Shown here piece by piece: positions 1-57,758 of a stretch of DNA of 64,000 bases. The number at the start of each line of letters is the position of its first letter. The first letter of the stretch is position 1. Location: the NCBI GenBank assembly GCA_026874595.1, contig CM049312.1:67672929-67736928 (forward strand). Direction: 5' to 3'. The stretch is from Sipunculus nudus (taxonomy: Eukaryota > Annelida > Sipuncula > Golfingiida > Sipunculidae). The notes beneath the pieces are model-generated. The model was given only the letters and a program-made list of their open reading frames with translations. It did not search any database and was not told the origin of the DNA. Both the position numbers and the translations under genes were made by a program.

Positions 1-622
1 GTAAGCATCATGATAATTAAATTCTCTATATAAATAAACAAAAACGTTTATAAATATAAACAATTATACATTGATTTGACAATTAAAAACAGCCTAGAGG
101 ACATGGAAGACAGCAAGTAGATAGAGAAACGAGCTGGATCAGGGGTATTGGTAGCCATAACCTTCAACTGATAAGACAGGAAGTCAATTTCTTTTAAATG
201 AAGATAAGGATTAAGGCGGGACTGAATCCTGATTGGGTTCTGGTCTGGACCAATCAGGAATTTGTCCTGACCATATCCCGATCGCGATTTGGTCCAGCCT
301 AAACCCTGATCGGGATTTGCTCAGGCCAAAACATTAGTGCGTCACAATACGGCGCATCCCAAAGTGAGGTTATCCGTGTCAAATTATGAAAACTTGTGTC
401 AAATTGTACCTTTTTTATGTCATATTCGTATCATTGAATGGGCAGATATTACGTCATTATATGATTATTTGATAAGCGTAAAATCTATCGCTCAATTATT
501 AACAATAATTGTTTTTGAGGTATACAGCAATGGACAGTAACGCCAACTTCTACCCTCCAAGTGCAACAGCTTCCGAGTGATTTAGAGCGTCACAGACGCT
601 TACCCCTGCGTTCCTGAAAGCC

Positions 623-625
<3 letters not shown>
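1..625. other. Sequence downstream of SUPT6H, no gene seen
   Basis: AT-rich, no convincing coding frame. 200-330 has several copies of short related words (CTGATTGGG, CCTGATCGGG, GGTCTGGACC, GGTCCAG) in both orientations, suggesting the end of an unidentified repeat. Confidence 0.4.
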
Positions 626-706
<81 letters not shown>

Positions 707-728
707 AGAAAGAGAGAGAGAGAGAGAA
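626..728. repeat. (TA)n then (GA)n microsatellite
   Basis: About 39 TA units (626-703) followed directly by a GA tract (705-728). Any translated frame here is a trivial Tyr-Ile repeat and is not a gene. Confidence 0.95.
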
Positions 729-834
729 CAGAGGAGCTACCCATTTGTGGCCATTAGGTAATGGTTAAACTTAAGTCATAATCAACCAACACTGAAACCG
801 AGTTTTCTTTCATAAAAAAATTGCGACACTTTAA

Positions 835-848
835 TTTATTTTTTTATT
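835..848 (-). terminator. Candidate poly(A) signals AATAAA (distal pair)
   Basis: Two AATAAA hexamers on the minus strand (843-848 and 835-840), about 1.39 kb after the stop, followed by GTGTCGCAA and then poor-complexity sequence. Downstream lies only a long TA microsatellite. Confidence 0.4.
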
Positions 849-1798
849 TTTCAAGTCTTTTATAGCAAAAACATTTGACTTTATACAAAAAAATATGATC
901 TTTTGGTGGAGGACTTTGTATCCAAGGAAGGCCACACAAAAAAATAAGTGTTCTGCAGACTCTGGGAAAAAATATGACGTAAGCTTGCAGTTTTTTTTTA
1001 CTGGTCGAGACAAAATGTGTATAATTTTCCAGCATGTGTAGAAAAAGAATTCTTGAAATGGTGTGTATGATTAATGAAAAATTTAGTTCATTATCAATAC
1101 CTTTAAAAAACTGTTTTAGGAAATTTGTGCCTTGGCACAAAGTGGAAATATGACAAAGGATCTGGTCTTCATTTACAAAAAAGATCTGTGAAAAATTGGA
1201 GCTGCGAATCCAAAGAACAATATTTTTTATATGGCCTAAAAATAAACAACTCTCATATTTTACATCTGGGTTGTCTTGGCTGTATACTGACAGGTAGCAT
1301 GTTGCCTTTGTCCTTCTGTGTTTAGGTTTGTCTGCTTTGTTTAAAAAAATGTACAAGGTCACAAAAATATTTTCAGTGCCACCAAGTATCCAAAAGTGTT
1401 CTTTTGGTGTTTAACTTTCTGCTGAACATGAGAATCTGGTTTAACATTCAAGAATGATAATAAGAACATCTGGCAAATAATTTTTACTGTGCACCTTGAA
1501 ATATTTCTGAGTACTGTATGTGCACCATTTTGGCTTGGTAACATTAAATTATTCTTAAAAATGACTTGCCATGCAAATTACAAATGTGGTACACGTTAGA
1601 ATATGTGCAACATTTCCCTGATCAAGCAACATTTTCAAAATGTTGAACAAATTCATTCTGGCAATAATAAAAAAAATTCCAACTATTTAAATCACCTTTG
1701 TCTTATGAGCAGATTAATTTTTTAACAAAAGAGAAACATTTCCCTGTAATCTCAAAAATAGACAAAGGAAATTCTATGAAAAATTATGAAGATCATTG

Positions 1799-1804
1799 TT
1801 TATT
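1799..1804 (-). terminator. Candidate poly(A) signal AATAAA (proximal)
   Basis: TTTATT on the plus strand, i.e. AATAAA for SUPT6H, about 430 nt after the stop codon. It is a single canonical hexamer, so chance occurrence is possible in AT-rich DNA. Confidence 0.35.
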
Positions 1805-2235
1805 TATGAACTTCAGCTATAGATAGGGAAAAAAAACACTTGTCTGAAACCATTAATACACTGGTCATAATGATACCCTGATTTTCTTTCAGAACCTGAC
1901 CTTTCCTCTGTCAAAAATGCGAACAACACTCTTTCATGATGAAAAACAATATTGTTAGCTCAATATAACAAAGTACATACAGGACATATGAACAGATTTG
2001 TATGTCATACACTTTTAATGATACAATATACAAACAGAGACAAGGCTGTACCAGGGCAAATGACAAACAGCTTCAGCACCCTGCTTCACTGAGATATTTA
2101 TCCACAAGGTAGTGCTGCTGCCAGGTCATGTGACACATCATGTGAGCAGCCATGCCACGGTAAACCAATGAGGAAGGAAGAGCCAATGTGCTCCAGCAGT
2201 CTAAGGTGGTTTGCGAGATGAACTTTGACCTGTTA

Positions 2236-47743
<45,508 letters not shown>

Positions 47744-48256
47744 GATGATGTCTAACTCTGAAACACGTGTCAACATACTATATCCCTCTGAGGCACCACA
47801 AAGAAAAAGCAGTGTTACATGTATCAGTTTCTTCCGCAAACGGCAGAAGAAATCTTCATTTCATGCCAATCATCTTGAAGTATTAGGAAATTCTGACTGA
47901 ACTCTGATGTGGAGACAGTTCTGATGCTGGTAGTGAAACATTACTTTGAGTATCAATGTACTTTTCATAAATAAAGCTGAAAGCACGGTACAGTTCTGAT
48001 ATGTTTGTCACTGTCAGACTGTGAATGATATTACAGGCTTCAGAATGTGAATTGTCTGAACCTTTATACAAGGAAACCCATTCTCCACATATTTAACGAT
48101 TTCTGATAGATAAGGGAAGTCTTGTTTCTTTAACAAAATCTAAAGGTCTAGACCAACTTCAGGTGTTTGCAGTGCCATCTATTGGTCAGCAATCCTGTCA
48201 CTGAAAGAACTTCTGGACCAAGGAGACTCTGACTCCTAGCAATTTTACAAATGAAC

Positions 48257-48409
48257 TACAGTGAAAACTCTTTTTGTCGAAGTTGAAGGGACCCTCAGAA
48301 AACTTTAAAACATCCAAGGTTCGAAACAAGCAGGTTTTATTTGGTAATAATTTAACTGGAGTTGTCCGGAATATTGAGTCTGTAACTTCGACATAGGCGT
48401 TTCACTGTA
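48257..48409. mobile_element. TA-flanked MITE with CAGTGAAA ends, copy 2
   Basis: Element 48259-48407 begins CAGTGAAAACTCTTTTTGTC and ends TAGGCGTTTCACTG, flanked by TA. The middle is nearly identical to copy 1 at 45797-45980 but about 35 bp shorter near the right end. Confidence 0.8.
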
Positions 48410-49504
48410 ATTTAGTTGTCTTTGGTTGACATTTTGAAAGAAGGCAGTCACAAGCAACAAAGCTTACCTGGGGAGGTTAATTTTTTTTTAAGGTCAGGCA
48501 ACACTGATGTTGCCCAAAGGCTTATTCATGACATTATTAGTGGCTTTATCAGATATAAAAGGCCCAGAGCAAAGGATAAGGGCAGTGTTGCTTTTATGCC
48601 CCAAGTAGATACCTGTTGTCTAGTATGTATAAGGAATGTATTTTCTGTACTTCTACATAAATGTAGAAGTAAAGAAAATACATATTATATCACTGAACTC
48701 TCAAAATAAGCCAAACAAAAGCAGATTTTACAGAAAAAAGTCCTGGCTCATGCAATACATGTTGCAGGTGCCCAAAACATCCTCAGTGTGAATATCTGCC
48801 ATGAACATGTGTATTGTATTGTATTGTTACTTCTAATATTGTATGTATTATTGTCATGAAATTAATCTATAAAACTGATTGTAAGATTTTCCCTTTCAGT
48901 CAAGCTATTAAGCCTCTTTACTTTAAAGTATGGTGCTCCCAGCAATTTTGACTTTAAACCATTACTCTGGAGCTAAAAATTTGATTTGAAATATAGAAAT
49001 TTTATGAAAGTTTTATGTTTTTGCATTAATAACTTTGTAAACTTTATCAGCTTTGTTCATTAATAACATTTACTAAAAGCAATTCTTTTACATTTGCCAG
49101 GCCTGTATTTTTCCTTTTGACAAGTGATCATATAATACTTTTTAATGATATATTCTGCCATTCTATTTAAACTTATAATTGCATACTAGTATCTAGATGA
49201 ATTTAATGCAAATTTCATTAGTTTGTATATATCTCTATAATGTACCTGTACTTATGCCTAGGTACTTTCTATAGTACCTGTACTTCACAAAATGCAGTAC
49301 CTGACCTTTTCCAAAGTACCTGTACCTTCACATGAACCTGGCCCCAACCCTGGATTGGTTAATTGTTTTGTACCATACTTTAATATATGCCTCGATCTAT
49401 TTTTACCACTGCACAAAACATGCAGCCTAAAAATGCAGGGACCCCATTCAATTCGTCACCACTGATGTTTTGTCACCAATTTACATTTTGGTAATTCTGG
49501 TGTC

Positions 49505-49765
49505 AACCAGGCTTGGTGTATCATCCCTGTGGATCCCGGGGGTGTTATCCCCATAGCTGGGTCATGAAACCAAAACCCCCCCAAAAGGCACACTCATTTG
49601 TGAGTGAAACACGACTGTTCAGTACAGTGTCCCAATTAAGCCTGCAGAGCGCTAACCCTGGGTGGGGGCCAATGGTGAAAAATCTCACGGTCTTGGCTGA
49701 GACTTGAACTCAAGATCTCCAAGCGTTGAGCGCTGTGCTCTACCCCTGAGCCACTGAAGCCGGTT
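49505..49765 (-). mobile_element. tRNA-derived SINE
   Basis: On the minus strand it starts ACCGGCTTCAGTGGCTCAGG with an A box around TGGCTCAGGGGTAGAGC (49737-49754) and a B box GAGTTCAAGTC (49701-49711), spaced as in a tRNA. A non-tRNA body follows, through TAATTGGGACACTGTACTGA to CACCAAGCCTGG. The tRNA-like head has no matching acceptor stem, so it is not a working tRNA gene. Confidence 0.7.
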
Positions 49766-51929
49766 TTACTATTAGACACAGTTTTGATTGGTATGAAACT
49801 GAAACTGGGAAAGTGCATATGGCCTGTTTAATGAATATGGATAATTGGCTTTGCAAAAAATAATTACTCTCAGATTTACAAATAATTGGTGAAAGCCATC
49901 ATGTCCCGGCCACGAAAGCAGAACTTAATATTGTCAGTGCAAAAAACATCAGTCAGGCAGTAGTGGGGTTGGAGGTTAGATGGTGTCTATGTAGTCGTGA
50001 CAACCCGACTCAGTAGGCAATCAAATAATTGGGCTGGTAAGCCTACTTGAGTTGTGATACTAGTTATATCAAGAATGTATGGCAGTAGTCTTGCATCAGG
50101 TTGCATTCATATTGTGGTAAACGGCCCATTCTCAAAGTTATGCTAAGAATGATATATTAACAGAATAGTTTACATGAGAGCTCACAACCCAAACTGAAAC
50201 ACCATCTCCATGGACATGGGTCATTTCCTGTATGGCCTGCAAGCTGCCTGCGTCCTGTAACCTGTGCGAGCCATGCTTGTGTTCATATGGTCATAAATTC
50301 AACAAACATGCCGAGGGGTTTACCAATGTGCTGGGTTAAAACAGAACTTTTCTTGTACACAAAAATGCTAACGATTGGTCTGGTTTATGTTTATTGACAG
50401 TGTCCCTGTAGGCCATGAAGCGTTGTCAGATATGATGAAAATATTTGCATCATCATAAAGCCTTACAATGCGTTCCTCAGACTTAGATGTGAAGACACTC
50501 TGGCGCCAGTAATCTGGCTGAATACCAGAGGGTCGATATGACGCTAGTGTCGTTGCAAAAAAAAAAGTCAAGGTCAACCAATGGTTGCATGGGCTTAAAT
50601 GACGTCGATGAAATATTAACCAATGATGGTGTGGGTCAGCTGTGACAGGTGTTAATAGGATTAGCTTGCCAAGGAAACTTCTACAACAAGCAATAGATTG
50701 TTCAGCGAGGCCTGCTGACATCAGATTGACCAAAATGCAGCAGTCTTTTGTCACGCACCTGTGTTTATGTGTTCTATTGTTTAAGGACACATTTCACCTC
50801 AGAGGGGTGTCTCAGATGTTGCTCTACTGAAAAGGTCAGATATGCACATTGATAGGAAATGGCAACTGGGTTGCTTGGGGCCCATTTTGTGTCACGATAC
50901 TGCTTATTTTAAGCCTTGTATTTGAACCGAAACAATAATGGAAGATCACGACTAGAGATCTGCAGGAGGATACAACATTTATAATATTAACATATCTGTT
51001 GGACCTATTTTACATCTTATTTGAACTGTGTTATCAACTTGTCATGCACGCACCTGTATTTGAAATTTGCATGGGTTAAAAAAAAAAATAAAGTATTGTG
51101 GAGGAGTACACAGCGCCAATGTTGTTACATTTCATTTTGAATGACAGCTCACTGGCCAAGCAGCCTGTGAACATAGACCAATAGCTCCGGTAAGAGCCGG
51201 CATGGAGCCTTGTGAATCCTTGGGCCTATCTTTCTGAGCCTGTTATCTCTTCCAGATAACTTCCAACGCATTAAAATTAAATATGCTTTCATTTTCATAT
51301 ATGGGAATATGTACTTTCTGGTATGGCCATTGGGGTCTCTATCTTCCATTTTACTTGAAAAGGTGTTCATCTGGTCATTATTTTTACTATTAATAAAGTC
51401 TATTATAATAAAAAATGTAACAGCTTCAGAATTCTGACTTCAAAGTATTATCTATTGCCAACAAATCACTATATTATACAGCAGACTTTCTATCACAAAA
51501 ATGTTATATATAAAAATTTTATGATACAACATACTGTATCAACAATAGATGAGTTAAAATATGATAAAAAACGTGTTTTTTTAATATTCAGACATATAGA
51601 ATAGATCAAATAACAATTTAAGTACTAAATTCCAGTTCAACATTTTCATTATGTATGACAAGTATCATATAAAAATCTCTCGTAATGTTCAAAACTTCAA
51701 ATAAAGAAAAGCAATAACCTCTTTTATTATTCAATCATTAATGTATTACTAGATCTATATAGATACAGGGACTCAATAATTCAGGGTTGGCAATTTTTTG
51801 CCATTGCCACTTCTGCCATTGTATTCTGCCCGGCAACTGCCATGTGGCAGAAATACCTTTCTGCCATACTGGCAGAAATACCCTGAAAAATGAAGAGCAT
51901 AATAGCTAACCAATTTAAATATGATACCG

Positions 51930-52045
51930 GTACAGAGAAGGAGAGAGAATGGGAAAGATAGAATGAGAGAGAGAAAGAGAAGAAGGGAGAGAAAACGGGA
52001 CAGGGAAAGAAAGTAGGAGAGAAAGAGAAAAGAAAATAAGAGCCA
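51930..52045. repeat. Polypurine tract of about 115 bp
   Basis: Almost pure A/G on the plus strand with GAGAGA, GAAAGA and GGGAGAGAAA words. The hydrophobic frame on the other strand is a by-product. Confidence 0.85.
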
Positions 52046-53334
52046 GCCCAGACACACTAACTGCCCTGGTAGCCCTGTCCTGTACTGGCATAGCTCAGTG
52101 TTCTGTTGGATACTGGACCAGTTTGATGTCAATCAAATCAAATGTAACAACATTGGCTCTGTACACTCCTGGTTGGGCTGGTATTTATTTTTCTGATAAA
52201 ACAGTCTTAATGTCATAAGAATAGGTTGATGGAGTGGGAATAAAGCAGGAGCAAAAGTGGACCTATTATTAAATAAGAGTAGGTCATAGATTCATACCCT
52301 GAATTACCATTATTACAGTATAAATGACTGTTTATTCAATGTATTTCATTGTTATTTTAGTGAATTCATAATATCAAAATGGGGTACTACTATAGAATGC
52401 GGGCTTCAGCCCAACAACCTTAAGGATATGCATGAAGTCATACTGCTGCTTGATTTGCCACTTGTCTTATTTTTATCTGCCACTTATATTTTTTTCTCCA
52501 TTACATGAATCAAAAATATCATTACATCCGTCAGTATACACTCATAACCTCGTGGAGACAGTGCTTGAGTGATCTTACAGTTGCTCTGAAGCCTGCCTTC
52601 TATAGTGGCTCCCAAAATGGTGTTGCATAAATTCTGTGTATTTTGGGTGTGATTAAATTTTTGGCCCGAATGTTGAATCACTCACGCACCTATACAGCGC
52701 CAACTATGCCATGTCACACACCAAGGGACGCTTTCTAACATATAACTGCCTATAATACTACTCAAATATCACTTTCTTACCTATACTCAATCACAGGTTA
52801 TGACATAAAACATCTTTTACCTACGATCTCCATGTAGTCATATCAACATCCTTCTACGTCCACCATGATCAACTGTACGGTGTCGCATAAAATATCATTC
52901 CCTTTATTTTTTTAATATGTCATCAGGAAACCCCCACCTTTTGGCATAACTCACACCTTCACAATCTCGCATAACTCTAAGTCAGATTTATCACATCTCG
53001 ATACAATGTTTTTAGATAATTCTAGGACTCACAGGGGGGGTTATGGGGATCTCCCCCAAATCATTAATCATGTTGATTTTCATGTCCTGGGGGGGGGGGG
53101 GGGTGGTCTCTCCCCAATATTTATTCATATTCAATCTAAGTAAACAATCATTCATCTTAACCTTATAATATCCTAGTCCATTTTTTAACTAATTACACCA
53201 AGCGATCGATTTGGTGTTCATACAAAGTTAATTCACTGATCACATGATCATGACTCCTGGTGAAGTAGTACCCCACAGTGTACCACGTGATCATATTTTT
53301 TAATCCAGGTTTAAATACCCCTGTTTTCCCCTGT

Positions 53335-53430
53335 TCTACAACAAGTTCTGTGTGGCATAGTGGTTATGCAATGGGACTTGTATGCCTCCGGTCAGTGGTT
53401 CAACACCCAATCCAGCACGCTGTCTTTGCA
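53335..53430 (+). mobile_element. tRNA-like SINE head
   Basis: TGGCATAGTGG (53353-53363) fits an A box and GGTTCAACACC (53397-53407) a B box at tRNA-like spacing. No clear 3' tail; the MITE at 53460 sits just beyond, in its flank. Confidence 0.45.
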
Positions 53431-53450
53431 TGTCATGTCAAATGTACTAA

Positions 53451-53940
53451 TAATTCATGCGGTCCGCCTAAACACCCAAAACACCAGTGTTTTGGGTATC
53501 TGTGACGAAACATCACGAAACACCCACTTAACTTTCTGAACCAAAAACATAACACTAATCGATAAATAATCATCATATGGATATATATATCTGCAATTTT
53601 GTTTCATAAATTTATGACATAAAGATAAAAACGAGTGTTTCGTGCCATGGTCGGTTCAACGGCGCCCACTGCAGCCATTTATGCCAGCTATGGCCCTGCC
53701 CCCTAGTGGCGCAAGTTGCAATCAAGCAGCTCACTTGTCATTTGTACAAAACACCATTGCTTTCTTTTATTTTACAGAATAGTGGCACAATTCCGCATCA
53801 ATAAATGCAACAAATGATGATTTATTAACTGATACCCGTGTTTTACTTCAAGTTTGAATTTAAAAGGGTGGTTTGTGGTGTTTCGTCACACAAACCCAAA
53901 ACACCGGTGTTTTGGGTGTTTAGGCGGACCCTAATTCATG
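53451..53940. mobile_element. MITE with long inverted ends and 9-bp target duplication (Mutator-like)
   Basis: Element 53460-53931. GGTCCGCCTAAACACCCAAA plus ACACCAGTGTTTTGGGT at the left is repeated inverted at the right end (..GTGTTTTGGGTGTTTAGGCGGACC). TAATTCATG flanks it on both sides (53451-53459 and 53932-53940). A 9-bp duplication with long terminal inverted repeats fits Mutator-like MITEs. No coding capacity. Confidence 0.75.
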
Positions 53941-54479
53941 TCTTTCATCTCTTCCAGTTACTTCCACGCAGCCAAGTTCAAGATGTCACATGAACAAATA
54001 TCACGAGTCAAACAGAAGACAGTTGTTTTAAATGTACTGTAAACCCCCGAAAAAACTATACCCCTTTTTTCTCTTTATCCCCATCAACTATATCGCCCTC
54101 TTAACCTTGTTTCCTAACCAGGGGTGCGTGAGTGATTCAACATTAGCTCCAAATTTTTAGTGTATTTTGGTATTGAGCCCGACTTTCAACAGCTACAAAT
54201 TGAAAAGATTAAGCCCCTATCCGAAGGCCCTGAAGAAAGGTCATAAAAACATGAGGTAATTTACTATAAATATCACTATCATATGAACCACGCTGTAAAA
54301 TACATGTATAATGTGTGAATAAATCTGGAATTCAAAACGACCCCAAAAAACAAAAGTGACATCTAAATTCTATTTTGTGCTTCATATTTTTGCCGCAATT
54401 AAATCCATAAACGATACATAGAAGAGACCAAGTATTAGATCCCAAATTAAAAATATAATCACTTTGGTTATTTTCTTAC

Positions 54480-54640
54480 CTCTAGGGATTTAATGTCCGG
54501 GATTTTAGTAGAATTTACTCCGTATTTTTCAATGCGAAGCTATCCGACAAGCTTGGCTCAACATGAGGGATACGGATGTACCGTAAAGCGGTCAATTTGC
54601 CACAAATGAAAGCCCGTTTACGACATATTTAAGACGCACA
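54480..54640 (-). other. SUPT6H: Candidate non-coding first exon of SUPT6H (5' UTR)
   Basis: A strong donor CTAGAG|GTAAGAAAA ends at 54480 on the minus strand. The coding exon 1 appears to have a 3' splice site (TTTCAG) only 14 nt before the ATG, so an upstream non-coding exon is needed. The sequence 54480-54800 has more CpG than its surroundings. The exon's upper limit is a guess. Confidence 0.4.
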
Positions 54641-54900
54641 AAGTAGTTCATAACTTAAAAAATGTTGTCTAATCAATGTTAGAATACGATATTAATAGAA
54701 TATTAGGCATTTTAGAAACATCTAATATAATTTAAATTAAAAAAATGCGTCTTTTCGGCATGGTGTCATCGATCGCCAAAAGAGGGCGCTACATGGCATA
54801 CCACTCTGGATGCCATGGAATCGGGCTAAATTCACTGGCGGGAGTGTATTATCCTGGAGACATTTCATTAAGAAATATTTTTTATACGCATCCGTGCTCT
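54560..54900 (-). promoter_or_regulatory. SUPT6H: Candidate SUPT6H promoter region
   Basis: Lies just upstream of the candidate first exon. It has locally raised CpG density (TCATCGATCGCC, GAGGGCGC, TACGGATGTACCG, TTACGACAT) in an otherwise AT-rich region and few recognisable repeats. No clear TATA box is placed. The assignment depends on the first-exon call. Confidence 0.3.
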
Positions 54901-55046
54901 TTTATTTGAAATACCCGTGCGCATGAATTTCTTGAAGTTATTTAAGAGCCACCAGCGTGTGAATGTGGCCTAGAATAAGCAATACACTGTGTGGGATTTC
55001 TCTTATACATGTATATATATAAAACAAAATTAACAACGCAAGAAAT

Positions 55047-57345
55047 TATTTCAAGCTGAGCTGTCCGTTCGTCCGTTGAACTGGCACGCTTTGAAACCGT
55101 TGGTTCGGCTACGAAACTGAAATTCACTATACTGTTAGATGTCCCCTAAATCTCCACAACACCGAAAATTGGGCCACTTCGGACTTCGTTCCTTCAAGAA
55201 ATTAAGGAAAATAACCTCCGTTTTCCATTAAAACCCATTTTTACACTTCAAGACTACATAGTATCAAAAACACTGATCTGCTTTTGATCATATTTAGTAT
55301 GCATATAATATACAGCATATTCTTTCATACATTTCCTATATGTGCATACCAAAAATTAGGTCAGTATTGCGTAATTTGTTAAAGTTATGGGCCCGAACAT
55401 TATGCTCCTTGTGATAAATCAAGAAATATATTAACTTGACATAAGAACTGCTGAAGCTAGAGACCTTTTTTCAGGGGTTTAACTTCATTAAATCAAGATT
55501 CAATTGTATACCCAAAATTAGTTTTGATTTTCCGTAAGGATCACGTAAGGAATTCAGTTTCTAAATTCTGAAATTTGAAAGGAATTGATTTTAAAATGTA
55601 GTTTATATTAAAGTTTTTATGAGACCATGCATGTCACAACTAGGCTATACTGAACCCCTCTATATGTCCTCTTATTGACCTTTCAGGTCAATTATTCATG
55701 TTTGAAGCGAGGCATATTCTGCAGCCAGCCAGCTCTTGGGTGGCTTCAGCTGGATTTTAATTTCTACCGCCCCTCCCCCTCTGTAGTTGTTTTGGCCAAA
55801 AACATAACAATAAACAATAATTAAAAAATATATTGGTGTATAATAACAACTCTAAGGAAAAATAAATGAAAAAGGAATTTCATAGTTAATGAGTAACAGG
55901 GAATTACCTTGCAATTACTGATGTTTTATGGATCTTCCATGGATGGCCGAAAATGTATTGCAAATGACACCATGCAGTCACCATTTGGTATTTTTCAATT
56001 AAATCATAACAATGAAAAATAATTAAATAAAATTGTTTACTATTAGAGATTATATGAAGCAAATAAATGATAGACAAGGACACAGTTGATTTTTAAATTG
56101 ACCTTAATTTCCAGGTCTTTTCCAGGTGATTAATTTGTTGGTTTATATTTATTATATAATTAAAACAAATGAAATAAGTCAAACATTTAAAATATTACTC
56201 AGACAAGTGCTCATTAAAGATGTCAATATGTTTGACTAATGACACTCATGACTGTATCAGCTGTTACATGATACTATGTAAATCATCAAAATTTAAAGTA
56301 CTGATTCCTTTATTTGATTAAATGAAATTAAACATTCCAAACTCCAGTTGCTCCTTATATAAAATATTGGGTGTTTTGATCCTTTGGTTAATTTTAACAC
56401 GTATTAGTTTCATAGCTGAGATTACTAATCTTTTTTCTGATATATATCTAAGTGGTTAAAACATTAGATCTTAGACAAGTTCTCATAATAATGTATATAT
56501 ATATATAATGTTAATAATTTTCATCAGTGTCTTGTCAGTTTAGTCTGAAAACAGATATGTGACAGTATTCAATTTCAATATAACAGTTTTTTTGTTTATA
56601 AATTAAAGCCATAAAACCAGGTACTTATGATAATAATTTAAATTTGTGAAATATGTATACCCTGGATTCTCAACAGTTTCGTTTGACTGAAAATGTATAA
56701 ATACGAGACATTGCATGCTTGAATACTTTATAACTGATTTTGAATATGAATACAAATATTCAATTGTTCGTTCATGAAAATGAATACAATTACTAGTACA
56801 TTTATGAACACATTTAATAATACTATTTTAATAATCACTTATTTCAATTATATTATAAAAATATCTTTTCAGAATATACTGTTAGTAGTTTTTAATTAAA
56901 ATTATATTTGGCCTAATAATTGCTATTGATTTTTAATAAATAGTTAAACTCTCATATCATTTGTGATAGTGCTACACTTGTATGGGTATAGGTAACCTGT
57001 AATTATTGAATAACAGTTAACCCCTTTTTTAAAAGTATGATAATTAACATGACTCAAAGTGGTCATTTTTTTTAAAATACTTCTGCTGCAATGTAAATAA
57101 AGTTTTATTAGGCCAAGTCAAAAGCTGTGTGACAATAGCACAATGTAAATAATATAAATGACATCAGCCCTCTTCCCTCTCCAAGGATTTGATCAAAATC
57201 TTTACATAACTTGAGTTAAACGCCATCATACTCATAAATCAGCTTATATTACCACAGAAAACCATAATTTGTCTACCTCTTCTTCCAAATCATATTTTAT
57301 TATCATAAATAACAGCTGAGCGCGGTGACCCATGGATCCCTTGTT
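55047..57345 (-). mobile_element. GTGACC...GCTCAGC family element in reverse orientation (tentative limits)
   Basis: 57310-57345 is the complement of the family head (AAGGGATCCATGGGTCACCG then CGCTCAGCTG). 55047-55260 is the complement of the family 3' end, with GGGGACATCTAACAGTATAG, AACGGTTTCAAAGCGTGCC and GGACGAACGGACAGCTCAGC. The 2-kb middle (55270-57300) is AT-rich and unassigned, so the two ends may not belong together. Confidence 0.4.
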
Positions 57346-57758
57346 TACATCACCAAATGGCCGAAAGGTCTGTCCAAATTTGGAATGTTGTTATTACTAA
57401 GCCAAGACATGATCATACTGCCAGTCTATGGGGCTTTACATGCGCTTTATATGCCCTTAATATTATTTTAATAATCATCTATTTCAGTTATGGTATATAA
57501 AAAAATCTTTTCAGATGATTGCGGTCTATTTCACTTCGCCGGTACTTAACTATATGTACCTCAATCTCCCTACACGCGGAGACCCTGCCACTTAGTTATT
57601 CATTATGGCTAAGGGCCATATAGAGTGGGGTCCACACACAAGGCCGGCTACCTAGGTAGATGATTCTATCCCCCACTCTGACCTACCTGGCCGCCTACTT
57701 TATCAAGCGGGCATCAGTGAGTAAGTCCACCTGTAGTATAGTAGGGGTGGGCCTATTT

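Larger units (their letters stand above)
835..2235 (-). other. SUPT6H: Probable SUPT6H 3' UTR
   Basis: The region after the stop codon has no splice site I can place and no competing gene. Minus-strand AATAAA signals lie at 1799-1804 and, in a pair, at 843-848 and 835-840. Use of the distal pair would give about 1.4 kb of 3' UTR. Which signal is used cannot be told from sequence alone. Confidence 0.55.
52671..54142. repeat. Perfect 20-bp inverted repeat, arms 1.43 kb apart
   Basis: TGTTGAATCACTCACGCACC (52671-52690) and its exact reverse complement (54123-54142). Weaker similarity continues outward for a few tens of bases (TTTGGCCCGA versus TTTGGAGCTA). The MITE at 53460-53931 lies between the arms. 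May be the ends of an older element. Confidence 0.6.
47758..54479. other. Putative first intron or upstream region of SUPT6H
   Basis: If the donor at 54480 is right, this is a 6.7-kb first intron. Apart from the elements listed separately, 48420-49490, 49780-51780 and 52050-52660 are AT-rich with no coding frame or repeat that I recognise. Confidence 0.4.

Noticed and set aside
337-540. 67-codon plus-strand frame near the left edge
   Set aside because: No recognisable family and no supporting signals; a frame of this length is expected by chance.
49690-49765. tRNA gene on the minus strand
   Set aside because: A and B boxes are present but there is no paired acceptor stem or clean cloverleaf, and a long non-tRNA body follows, so it is scored as a SINE.
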